From contig JAGPYM010000003.1 in assembly GCA_020736575.1 (NCBI GenBank), forward strand, positions 2,914,001 through 2,978,000: 64,000 nt of DNA. Reading direction: 5' to 3'. The notes below the pieces were generated by a model. The model was not told where the DNA came from and searched no databases. It was given only the letters and a program-made list of their open reading frames with translations. Positions 11,341-22,118 of this stretch are shown here, one piece after another; position 1 is the first letter of the stretch, and each line of letters opens with the position of its first letter. A program made the position numbers and the translations under genes. This stretch comes from Thelonectria olida (lineage: Eukaryota > Ascomycota > Sordariomycetes > Hypocreales > Nectriaceae).

Positions 11341-13264
11341 TGTGAAAGCAGCTCAATTGAGTTTTGTTGGTGTTGGCTGTGGTAGGAGTGGTAGTGTGTG
11401 TCTGTAAGTCGGCAGGTAGATTATTATAAGATGTCGATTGGGTCGGTAGTCTGTTGACGCTCGAAGTGTTTAGGTATATTGGGATTGTGCAAATGGATGG
11501 TAGAGTAAAGAAACTGAGAGAGGCTTGAGGAGAAAGAAGAGAGTCGAGTAGAGAGTGGGAGGGAGGGGCGAAGCTCGACTCAAGTATAGTTCCGAATGTC
11601 GTCTCTCTACCTCTTCTGGCAGCTCCTGCCGTTCTTCCTGTTGGTGCGAGCGTTTGGCGTTGGTGCGAAAAAGCTCGGACGGAAAGAGTCAGTGAAGTGA
11701 TTCCTTCCTGCACTATGACGCTATTGAGCTCGCGCTGAAGCCGGCCGAGTTTTTTTATTCCGGGGATATCTAGCCAATCCACCACGGAAACCGGACGCTA
11801 AGTTGTTGAAGGACCGAGGCCGAAGAGCGAGAGGGACGGGGGACCGTATGCAGGTGATTGTGGAGGCTGAGATTTTGACAGAAGAAGGGGAAGTCCCTTT
11901 TTTCTCTTATTGTTTTATTTATTCAGCAGAGAAATTCGGGAGATTGATTGACATGGGGCTCTGCTTGGCTGCAACGGCGAAACTGATACAGCACCACATG
12001 ATGCAAACCAGGGGGATGTAAGTGGTAAATTGACTTTATAAGTCGAGTCCAGTCCAATCTAACCGCGAGCCAGGGTATAGAGCCACTTCGTACACTTGAT
12101 GTGGGAAAATCCGAAAAATCTCTGCTTGTAGCGCGCGGACGCTCAGTCACAGTCACCGGAAGTAAGAAGGCAGACTGGGCACCTTTGACGGGCAGACTCC
12201 ACATGCACTCTCGGCACGCCTTCTCGGCACGCGTGACGCCGTGTCGGTACCGTGCTGTTGGTTCCCACGGCATTGGAGTTGATGTTGATCAGTCGAGATT
12301 GGCTTGAGTGAGTTTGTCAGCGTGAAGCATATACGAAGTACGAGATATGGTACATCAGTTCATCCTCAAATCCTTTGCATGCACCTTGGTCTACACTAAA
12401 AGCTGCAGTTCCTTGGATAGCTGCAGCATTCCGACCACTCAACTCACCTCAAGCACACGTAAAATCGTTCCAGTACGGCAACTTCGCCGAAAGGATGCCG
12501 CTCGACGCCAATTCCTACGTCGTGCGCTTGAGCCCCTGATCATCTATTCTTACTTCGGCCGCAACCTTTGCCGGGGCCGAAAGCTCAAATCTCCATGTCT
12601 ATTAAAAAATCGCGGAGATAACTCACTTGTGCATATCCATTGTTGGGCTCCAACGCCTGACCTCCCGACCGGGACCCGCCGTGCTCCTCAAAAACCCTGA
12701 AGAAAGTCCCGTCAACGACCCTTGCAATTCAAAAATGGAGACGCAGGTGTTTCTCGTTCTCGCACGTTCTCCCTCTTATTCTCTTTCCCCAAACCAACGC
12801 ATTTTAATAAGCGCCGACCGCGGTCCCGAGTTGATCCCCCACTTTTCCCGCTCCCATCCATTCTTGCTGACTGATATCGCACAAGGCCGACGAGTCTAGC
12901 TGCACGGTGATGTAATCGTTTTTCGGTCTCGGCGACGGAATGCCGGCGACGGTGGGGCCGTTCAACAGAAGAAAAAAAGGTACATACCATCTTGCCACCG
13001 TCTACTGCGTCCACGCTCTGCTCTTTCCGCAACAGTCCCTTCATTGTCGAAGCCGTAGATTGCCGATGATAGCCTCCGCTTCATTTGCTTCACATTGTCT
13101 TGCGAGCGACGATAGATCTAGATCCTCTCCAGAAGCGAGACGGAAATCTCTTCACGGCATTCATCATTCCCCATTTCAGATCAGCTACAGGCGAGGTACA
13201 GCCCTCATCTTCATGTCTAATTCAACACCAGTTTATCGAAACATCTCTATCGAATACGTTCACA
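11341..13264. other. Intergenic region upstream of the DHA1 transporter, no gene seen
   Basis: About 1.9 kb. The first 400 bp next to 11340 are pyrimidine-rich on the minus strand and probably hold the transporter's promoter and 5' leader. The short open frames at 11321-11785 (-) and 12.1-13.2 kb have no recognisable motif or consistent splice partners. Confidence 0.5.
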
Positions 13265-14989
13265 TCACCGAACTCCCCAGCCATTCTCCAACAACGCCGT
13301 AGCCTCTTCCAAGCTCAAGCCAGAAGTCTCGGGGTAGATCCTCCACACCAAGAAGTATCCGACCACGCACACTATCGCATACAGCACAAACGTCCACGAC
13401 GGCGTCAATAGGTCCATCATGGGCAGAAACGTCAGACCGACGACAAAGTTGGCTCCCCAGTTTGTGGCCGTCGATACACCGCTGCCCAGCGAGCGCACCG
13501 CCAGCGGGAACAGCTCGCTTTGCATCCACGGCACATTGCCCATGCCGATTGCGTACGACGCCACATACACCATGATGCTCACCAGCACCGTAATGCCGGC
13601 GACCTCGTGGCCAGAGTTGCCTGTCGGGGGGTTGGCCTCGCTAACTTCTGACGACTGGCCTATAGAGAGAAACGAGAATCCGTACGCCGATAGAAGCAGA
13701 CCTGCGATCATAAAAGGGATCGAGTAGAGCAGAATTCGTCTCCGACCGATTCGATCAATGAGAACGAGGGCGGCCAGAGTAAAGAGAAAGTTAGTGACGG
13801 CTACAACCATAGACGTAAGAGTCGGATTGCTAAACCCGACAATCGTAAAGATGGTGGCGGAGAAGTACATGAGCGAGTTCTATCAAGCTCCCGTTAGTAG
13901 GTGTTCTGTAAATCGACCCTTAGGCTTCACTTACGAAACCGCAAAGCTGCTGGAAGCCCTGAAGCAGACAAGCAATAGCCAAGGCGCGGCGGTGCTTCCC
14001 CACGCTGATCAAGTTATGCCATTGACCCAGCCACTTCAACCGACTAGATGTCTGGTGCTCTCGTAGTCGTTGCGCCTCGTACTCCTCCCGAACCTCCAGC
14101 TCAATCTCCTTGACCACCAGGTCTGCGTTGTGCATCGATGCGTCGCCGTTGATCTTCTGAATCACCGTTTTGGCGACACCGGCCTGACCAACCTTGACAA
14201 GCCATCGCGGTGTCTCAGGCATGAAGAAGATCATGACAGCCTGCATCATGGCCGGCAGTGCGCCCAGCCCGACCATCCAACGCCAGCCCGTCTCCTTTGA
14301 TCCAAACGTCGCAAACGCCCAGCCTACGACATAGGCTACCACCTGTCCGCCCGTGATAAACATGGAATTTGTCGTCACCAGTCTCCCCCGGTGCGAAGCC
14401 GGCGCCACCTCTGAAATGTACAAAGGCACGACGAAGCTCGCCGCACCAACACCGGCGCCTATAATGCATCGGCCGATAACCATGCCGCTGACGGTCGAGC
14501 TCCAGGCTTGCAGCAAGGCGCCCACAGTGAACAGCAAGTCGGCAAGGAGGATAACTCGTTTTCGGCCGAAGCGGTCGGCGAGGACGGACGAAAAGGGCGA
14601 GAGGAACAGGGCAAAGAGCGACGTAGCCGATGTGATGATGGACTTGTCCATCGAGGTCAAGTTGCGATCCGAAAGGGAGGTTCCGATAGAGACGAGCATA
14701 GCAGACACAACACCTGTGTCATCTGGAGCGAAAGGTTCCATGGTCAGCGATAACCTATTCAATGGCTGCATTCATGGTTGGGGGGGGGGGAAGAATTCCT
14801 ACATCCGAACAGCAGACCGCTAATACCAGCCGCAAAGGTCAAGACGATAACGAAGGTGCTGGGCCCGGCGTCCGCAGCCTTGCCGGCGTCGACGACGGGG
14901 GACTCGGACTCGACGTCATAATCGAGCTCTTCCTCGTCCAGATGCTGGTGCTGCGCGTTCGAAATCAGCGGCGCCTGCGAGCTGTCCAT
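13265..14989 (-). CDS. MFS sugar porter, probable myo-inositol transporter
   Basis: Three exons, 14989-14803, 14722-13935 and 13879-13265, with introns of 80 bp (14723-14802) and 55 bp (13880-13934). The joins restore LLFGYDTGVVSA and QLCGFNSLMYFSA, giving 529 residues. The GYDTGV start of TM1, ADRFGRKR after TM2, FMPETPRWLV before the central loop, DRIGRRR, and the NWGAN and PETSGLSLEEA segments near the C-terminus place it close to the fungal H+/myo-inositol branch of the sugar-porter family. It should import inositol or a related polyol at the plasma membrane. The first intron holds an 11-base G run (C on the coding strand), prone to length variation. Substrate assignment is by family resemblance only. 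Confidence 0.85.
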
Positions 14990-15374
14990 GATGGCAAATC
15001 ACAGAGCGGCGAATTCTACGTCGTCGCTTTTCCTGGGCTGTCCATGTGTGGGTTTTAGGGACAGAGAGCGAGCGAGAGAGCTTACGTTGCTCTTAATAGG
15101 GGAACAATGCAAGTGCCGGTCGGTTGTTGAAGCTGGGGACGGTGGATCACAAGCGACGGCCACCCCCTGTCACGCGGTGTTGGTGTGTCGGAATGGTGTC
15201 CGAGGAGAAATATTAAGCATGGACTTCATCTAACAGCTAATCTTGCAGACACACAAAAGTATATACTAGCACCTTCCCAACAACCTGACTCAAGCACAAC
15301 TCCTACTCCTTCGCCTTCCCAGTACGGATACAAATACAAACCCTTCTCCAACTTCTTACATATCGGGCGTCGAT
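14990..15374. other. Promoter region of the inositol-type transporter
   Basis: 385 bp between the transporter ATG (14989) and the stop of the next minus-strand gene (15375). It is expected to hold the transporter promoter and the neighbour's 3' UTR. No specific site is claimed. Confidence 0.5.
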
Positions 15375-16690
15375 TCATGGACTGAACAGGCCCTTCCAGT
15401 AGTAATAACTGTACACACCCGCTGTACCAAGAGGTCCCAGCACCCAGGGCAGTCTGTGTCTTACATGGCGACTCATCGATTTGGCCATGACTGTCTTGGG
15501 CGCTCCAGGAGTGAAGAACCAGTCCTGCATGAGCCCGTAAGTCAGCTCCTGGACTTTTGCTACACGTGTCAGCATTGTGTTTTCAAATGCCGCCATCTCC
15601 CTGTCAAAGGCCTCGTCGTCTTTGGCAGCGGCCCCATTGATGGCCTTGGCCAACAACATGGCATCCTCGAGAGCCTGGTTGACACCTTCGCCTGCATAGG
15701 GGGTCATGAGATGTGCTGCATCGCCAATAAGAGTGAGACCTTGTCTATGCGTCCACCTGGCGCCAACGGGAAGCATGAAGAGTGATCGAGGACTGCATTT
15801 CCCATTGGACTTTTCCAATGCCTGTCGCAATTTAGGAGTCCAATCGGCGTAAACGGTGTCCAAGAGTGCCGGGATTGTCTCCTCGAGGCTGTACGCATCA
15901 TAGCTGCACTTCTCGGGCTTCATCCAGTCTGGGTCTTTGTTGACGTTGGTCGCGTACATGCTGAGACTGCCATCGCCCATCTGCTGAATAGACATGCGAA
16001 CCCCGTCACTGCTAGCAAAGACACTTCCGCGATTGACGAGGTCATAGATCTCAGGTGCATTCTTCTGGGGGTCGAGAATCTCGAATTCGTGCATTGCAAT
16101 GCCGACGAATTCGGGAACTAGAGTTGGGTCAATCTCCTTGCGCACCTTGCTCCAAGCTCCGTCGGCACCAACAATCAGATCGAAGCCGTCAACAGTGGTG
16201 TGCTCAAAGACGAGCGAGCGGCCATCAATGCTCTTCAGGTGGTGGTCCCATTTGATCATGCCGTCCGGGAGCGAGTTGGACAGGATCTCACGAAGCCTGC
16301 ATCGATCAATCTCAGGACGCTCTTCGACACTAGTCGCGACCTTGTTACCGGCTTCGCGCAGCAGATGGTAGCCCAGATCCTTGTCGACGATGGCGAGGTA
16401 CTGGCCGTCGTATCTAGCATACTCGAGGAACTCGTCCCAGAGCTGCGCTTCTTTGAGACATGCGAGGCCAGTGGCAGTGTGCAGGTCAAGAGTTCCGCCC
16501 TGGGAGCGAAAGTTTGGCGAAGCCTCCCCTTCAAAGACAGTGACGTCAGTACCTCCGAGGTGAAGGAGCCTGGCGAGCGCGCAGCCTACCGTTGTATTAG
16601 TATAGGTAACTTTATGTGTTGTTGCTGAGGCGGATGAAAGGACTTACCAGCCGGGCCAGCACCGATAATGGCAACTTTGCGATTGCTCAT
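15375..16690 (-). CDS. FAD-dependent monooxygenase, TetX / aromatic hydroxylase-like
   Basis: Two exons, 16690-16648 and 16585-15375, with a 62-bp intron (16586-16647, GTAAGT..GTAG) lying inside the dinucleotide fold. Joining restores VAIIGAGPAGCALARLL and gives 417 residues. The family features are the N-terminal GxGxxG (about residues 10-15), QGGTLDLH near 49, which is typical of TetX-like enzymes, a DG segment (FDLIVGADGAWSKV), and the second FAD motif GDAAHLMTPYAGEGVNQALEDA near 310. Such enzymes use NAD(P)H and O2 to hydroxylate or epoxidise aromatic or polyketide-like substrates. The C-terminus has a short hydrophobic stretch (VYSYYYWKGLF). No clear biosynthetic cluster surrounds it, so a detoxification or aromatic catabolism role is as likely as secondary metabolism. 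Confidence 0.88.
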
Positions 16691-18522
16691 TGCAAGAGTG
16701 TGGACAGTCTGACGTGTAAAGAAGAGAAGGTTGGAATGATGGTGTTTGAATTCTCTATGGAGTACAGAGCATCTATAAGGAGGGTTCTCCGACTTTATAT
16801 CCCTCGCAGTTCAAGATGAAAGAAACGATCCCAACTAAGGGCATACGCAGGTTGCGCCAAAGCCCCAGGCACCGGCCATCTTCATCGGTGGTTTGTGGTT
16901 CACCAACGAAGCCCGTCGGTGAGACCGACACTTAGATGCCGCCCGGGTTTTCGAGGAATGGATGCCCGCAGAATACGGTTGAGTTGGTTGTTCCCGGCGC
17001 GGGGAGGTGGGGTTCTCTCTATGCCTTACGTGCCGGCCCGGATCGATTGATAGGTACGATAATTGCTTTGATGCTAGAAGAGGAATTCCATTCGAGCATG
17101 CAGACGACGCCACTTTGGAAGTCGAGAACATGGTCAATATGACAGTTGGTGGGAAGTAATCCGGTACACTAGCAAAGCAACGTCGATGTAGGGTAGCCGG
17201 CGCTGGTGGTAGTGGGCTAGGTCAACGTTACAGCTCGTGGGAGCCGGTCGTGAACGTAAAGGCCGTGTCCGCCTGATGAGCCACACACGTCGTTGAACTA
17301 ACTGGAACTAATTCGAGAGCTGAGCAGGACGTCAGCTGCCCTGACTGCATGAGATGTTTTATGCGCATTTCTCGACAGAGGGCCAGGCTGCCATGATGTG
17401 TCCTCATATTTCTGTCCCGAATAAACGGAATCTGTTTGTCTGTAACGGGCCCTTACGTCGGTTGTCATGCCAAAGGTCTTGGTGAGGTGAAGAGAAAACA
17501 TGTGGTTTCCTCGCCGACAAGCAAAGAGCCTGGATCCATGTCGCCTTTATTTTGCTCCCACCAAGACGGGCCCCAGTTTGGAGGGGATTCAGAACCACAT
17601 AGCTACAGAAGCAAAAAAGATGATGCAAAGAGGGAGAAGAAGCATATAAGACAGCCGTGACAACAAAGACGGCAACCAATATGACAGCAAAGAAGAAGAA
17701 AAAAGCGAGCCAAACAGGGATTCTTCACTCTTCTTGTTCAAGAATGAAAACCACACACGATAGTGGCACGTGCGGACGCAGGGGAGTTGGGGGGGTTCAC
17801 GGGACGGGACCATCCATCCACGGGAGGAGACAAGGCAAAAAAGAAGCCAATTCAGCACCTCATTCAAAACATTTCTGTGCGTGCGCCAGGCCAGGTCAGC
17901 TCAGCTCAGCTCGAGTGGTCCAGAAGGCCGAGAAGGCTGTGGCTAATAATAAACTTGCACACGCCCATCTCATGTCAGCCAACCAGGCACCGCCTACCCT
18001 CATGCCCAAGCACCCAAGTCAAGGCCCAAGCCCATAGAAGGCCGCACACACGATCCACTCCAGCCAGCCGGGCCGCCTAAACATCACTGGCCGCCACCTG
18101 TTGCATGCCCAGAGCAGTCCACCATCACACTGGATCACAGCCGCCCCAAAACGGGATCCCCATGGACCTTTCCATTCCCATATCAACATCTCCACCATCG
18201 TCAACGTCTCCCACTTCAACGTCGTTTCGTCTCCCTCACTCGCCAGATCCTCTTCCTCTGAGCTTACTCTCAACGCCTCCCGAACCACCGCCGCCACCGT
18301 CGCCTCACCCTGCTACCGCTTTTTCTCCCTCGTCAGGTAGATCATGCTCGTCACCCCGCCACAGCATCATCCAAACCCCGATCATTGAACCCAGCACGGT
18401 CCGAGACATATCTGTTTATTTTTTCTTCCCTCGCCCCATCGTCAATTCTCGTCGCAAAGCGCCCATCGCTTAGAATTTGGAGGAGGTTTAGTTGAGGTCG
18501 ACACACGGATATACTTCTCATA
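16691..18522. other. Divergent intergenic region between monooxygenase and BUD6
   Basis: About 1.8 kb. The part before 18523 is strongly pyrimidine-rich on the plus strand (about 18.18-18.47 kb), typical of a fungal promoter and 5' leader for BUD6. Open frames at 17.66-18.47 kb are proline/serine-rich by composition only, with no motif. Confidence 0.5.
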
Positions 18523-21500
18523 ATGCAAACGTCTTCGTCGCAGCGCTCTTACGCCCAGCGTCGGTCGCCCGGCGCTGAGCCAGGCCCGCCCCCCAATGTT
18601 CCAGTCCGGTCCATTTCGCCGGCTGTTGGCGTCCAGCCGCGCTCCTCAACAGCTTCATCCCGATCCGGCCAATCTACCAGCTCTCGAAGGATGAATCGCG
18701 AAGTGAGTGGATACGCTGGCGTTCTTCCACCCGACTTGCTATCCCTCGTCATCAAACTTGACCAGTTGCTGATCATGAACTCTTCACTGCAGGGCTCCGG
18801 CAGCGGCGCCAACATGCCTCTGTCCCAAATCGAAAAGAGCGTTACCCATCTCCTCGTCGCGACGAAACAGCTCCTCGAGACCTTGACGCAATGGTCTCGA
18901 GGCCAGGCCACCGATGCACAGGTCTCCGACGTCTATGTGCGGCTAGGTTACGAGTTCAATATGGCGTGCCGAGCCTTTACCGCCATCAACGTCGATACCT
19001 CTGATCTGGGCAATGTCCCTGACCTCTTGCGACATATCCTCGAGTCTACCCTTAGCCAGGAGGCGAGCGCCGAGAGTCTGGAGCGTTATCTACCAAGGAT
19101 ACGGGACATCATCATCAACCTGTTGCATGGCCTGAAGCGCAAACAGCAGAGGCTCCGCCAGAGGCAAGCCCGAGAGCGCGACGGCGCCCCCCCCGACAGG
19201 ACCACCAGCGTCAGCACAGTTGGGAGCGGCAATAGTGGCTTGACGAACATGTTGGAGGAAGGTCTGGAGAATGGCTTCCAACCAGCAGCCGAACAATCGC
19301 CGGCTGAACCCACAGCCAATGCATCTTCGGGAGCCAACCCATCACCCAACCGCCGATTCAAGGAGCAGCGTGACCAGTCTCGCGGATCTGTTGCTTCAGA
19401 GCAGTCGTCGCTATCCAGCAATACAATGCAGAGCATGCCCGTGGTGCCGCCTTACCCCGAAGCCGACAACACGATGCCCGCTGCGCCCTCTACAGATCTC
19501 AATATCGATTCCTTTCCTCCGCCGCCCCCTCCTCCACCGGACACGAAAACCAGCGCCTTGGCTGCTCTGCAGAAGGGTGGTGATCTAGAGCGACGAGCGT
19601 CCCGAAGATATTCGCAGTATCAAATATCCAAGCACCTTGGTGGATCAAACGGCGTGCCGCTTCTCCCGCCCCAGAACTCGCCGGTACCGAACCGAGGGCG
19701 GAAGGAAGCTCGAGAATCATTGCGCGCTGTCCAAGTTCGAGAGACGTTGCGTCACAATCGTAATACCTCGAACCAGTCTCTGCGAAACGCTGCAGCAGCC
19801 GAAGCATCTCCTGTCAGGATACCAAGTCGCGTTTCCGAGGAGTCTGCCCCCCCGAGTTGCCTGCTCCCGATAAGGAACCTATTGCTCAGAGTCCCGACAA
19901 GTATCGTGCCAGCGCCACTCTCAACGGCCCTCCCGTCGATCCCGTCTTCCTCCACGATGACACACCTAAGGATGAAACACCGTCAGCGAAACCCAAACTC
20001 GACCATGATCTTCCACCTACGCCGCCGCCCAAAAATAACGAGGCTTCGTATTTCCAAGAGTCACCCCCGCCGACTCCTAGCAAGGACCTCACCTTGTTCC
20101 TCCAGTACAAGTCCAAGGTGAAGAAATTTGTTCTGCCGGAAGGCCGTGATGAACTCTCCATCGGGCGTTTACAACTGGCATTTATCGAAAAGTTTTCATG
20201 GAACACGCAACAAAACGGCGCCGATTTGCCAGAAATCTACATCCAAGACCCCGTTTCGGGCGTACGACACGAACTAGAAGACCTCGCTGATGTCAAGGAC
20301 CGGACTGTTTTGGTGCTAAATGTAGAGGCGCTGGACGAAGTGAAGCGACACTTTGACGATGGAATCGCCTCTTTGACCAAGATGGTTCGTGATGTCAAGC
20401 AAACTGTTGATGATCAAGGGACTGCGCTCCAGCGCGTATCAGATCGGCAACAAGAAGCTGCCACCGAGATGTCTCGAATCGCGCTGGCGCCGCCGCCCGC
20501 ACCAACTCCCACGCCCGACGGATCAAAAGCCCTACCCAGCCCCGGCCGCAAGTTGGATGCTGGCCACATTGGCGAGCTCCAGAGCCTCCGTCGCGATCTT
20601 GCTGTTATCCGCCAGACGTACTCCAAGTTCCAGGCTGAAATCCAAGATTCTATGTCAACGATTCGTAGCAAGGCTGCGACTGTTAAGACGGCTGCAGCCA
20701 AGGCCGCTATTCCTGACATTGAAGGCGACACGGGCTACGCCTACGTCACTAGCGGACGAAAGCAGCTCAATTCCGACTCGGACAGGTTGGTGGGCAAGGT
20801 GGATGATCTGCAGGATCTCATCGAGGACCTACGAAAGGATGTTGTGCTCCGCGGTGTGCGTCCTCTGCCCCGACAGCTGGAAACGGTGGCCAAGGATGTG
20901 ACCATGTTGAGCAAGGAACTGAAGAAGATGGAGGATTACATGACACAAGAGAAGCCCATCTGGACCAAGATCTGGGAGAAGGAGCTCGAGGATGTTTGCC
21001 AGGGTCGCGACGAGCTTCGCCTTATGGAGGATCTCTTGGTGGATCTGCGAGACGATCTGGAAAAGGCTTCAGAAACGTTCAACCTCGTCGAACAGGCTAC
21101 CAAAGAACAGATGAAGGACAACGGCACAACAGCCAGCGCCGGAACTGCCCGACAATTCTCAAGAGGCCTCAGCAACCTCGGCAACAGTGTCGACCAAAAT
21201 GCAGCAAAGGAAGGCGTCCTGGGTGAAGTCCGCGCTCTGCAACCCAACCACGAGGATCGTCTGGAGGCCATCGAACGTGCTGAGAAGCTGCGCCAGAAGG
21301 AGCTCGAGGGTCGACGCGGAAACCCCCTGCATCGCGAAATTCATAATGTCGTCGCCGAGGGCAAGCTCAAGAAGTCAGGTGGCTTTGAAGAGGTTGAGCG
21401 CGCCCGCAAGGCAAAGGACGACCGTATCCGCCGAGAGGTTTGGGAGCGTCAGAATGGCATCATCCCAGATAACCCCATAGGAGAAGACGATGCGACACCC

Positions 21501-21575
21501 GATTCCAATGGTGGCACTGCAAGCCCGGCTCCTGCGGAGGAAGAAGCTGCAGCCGAGCCTGTGAACGGCGCATAA
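18523..21575 (+). CDS. BUD6: Bud6/Aip3-type actin-interacting polarity protein (one-base frameshift in this sequence)
   Basis: Two overlapping frames make one protein. From the ATG at 18523 the first frame runs to the C7 tract at 19847-19853. From there the second frame (LPAPDKEP onward) runs to the stop at 21575. Reading eight C instead of seven would give one protein of about 1017 residues with SEESAPPELPAPDKEP at the join. The N-terminal part (about 70-215) holds the helical segment starting GVLPPDLLSLVIKLDQLL. The middle is low-complexity and proline-rich (FPPPPPPPPDTK). The C-terminal half, from LTLFLQYKSKVKKFVLPEG onward, is the conserved Aip3/Bud6 core with long coiled coils. Bud6 works in the polarisome at hyphal tips, binding actin and assisting formin nucleation. 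No donor/acceptor pair near the shift explains it as an intron, so sequencing error or a true inactivating indel remain. Confidence 0.88.
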
Positions 21576-22118
21576 TCCTTCCATCTCTTCTCCATAACTA
21601 ATCCCCTTTTTTCACGATCACCACTTTTTATACGAGGAGGAAAATCAACACGCACATACAAAGTTATTTGTATCATGGGCAAATGCATCGTCATGTCTCT
21701 ACCACGCCTTACAAACCCGGAATATAGGAACTTTATTTTCGTTTTGGGATGCACTCCTCAAGTCCACCCCTAGTAGTTTAGTTCCGTAGTCTTCGTCCTT
21801 CTTGTTCCGAGTTTGCTGGGCTTTTCTTGTTCTTGTTATTCTTCATAGCGGAGGCGAACATGGGTTTTTCGTTCTTGTTTGCTCTTGGTTCTCAATGTCC
21901 CGGCGATGGGTGAATGGGAAATGTGCTCGATATGTGTTAATGGATCAAGTTTGCAAGACGTTTCTCTACTTTCATGGCGTTCGTGGCCCTGGGGCGTAGA
22001 TATTGTGAACTTCCTTTTTGTATTCCCCCTTTTACCCTGTGGTCTATTTTTCGGTGTAGAAAGGTGGCCTTCATGATCGTCCAAAACGTTACATCCCATT
22101 TCTCATGCCCAACTTTTT
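21576..22118. other. Convergent 3' region of BUD6 and ELP1
   Basis: 543 bp holding both 3' UTRs. Short open frames here have no motif. Overlapping transcripts are possible. Confidence 0.55.

Noticed and set aside
11321..11785. 154-codon open frame overlapping the start of the DHA1 gene
   Set aside because: Ser/Thr/Pro-rich translation of a pyrimidine-rich leader; better explained as 5' UTR and promoter.
12347..13302. Several overlapping open frames between two transporters
   Set aside because: No ATG-anchored frame carries a motif and no consistent introns join them.
19780..19900. Intron as the explanation for the BUD6 frame change
   Set aside because: No plausible GT donor and AG acceptor pair joins the two frames without removing conserved sequence, whereas one C restores both exactly.
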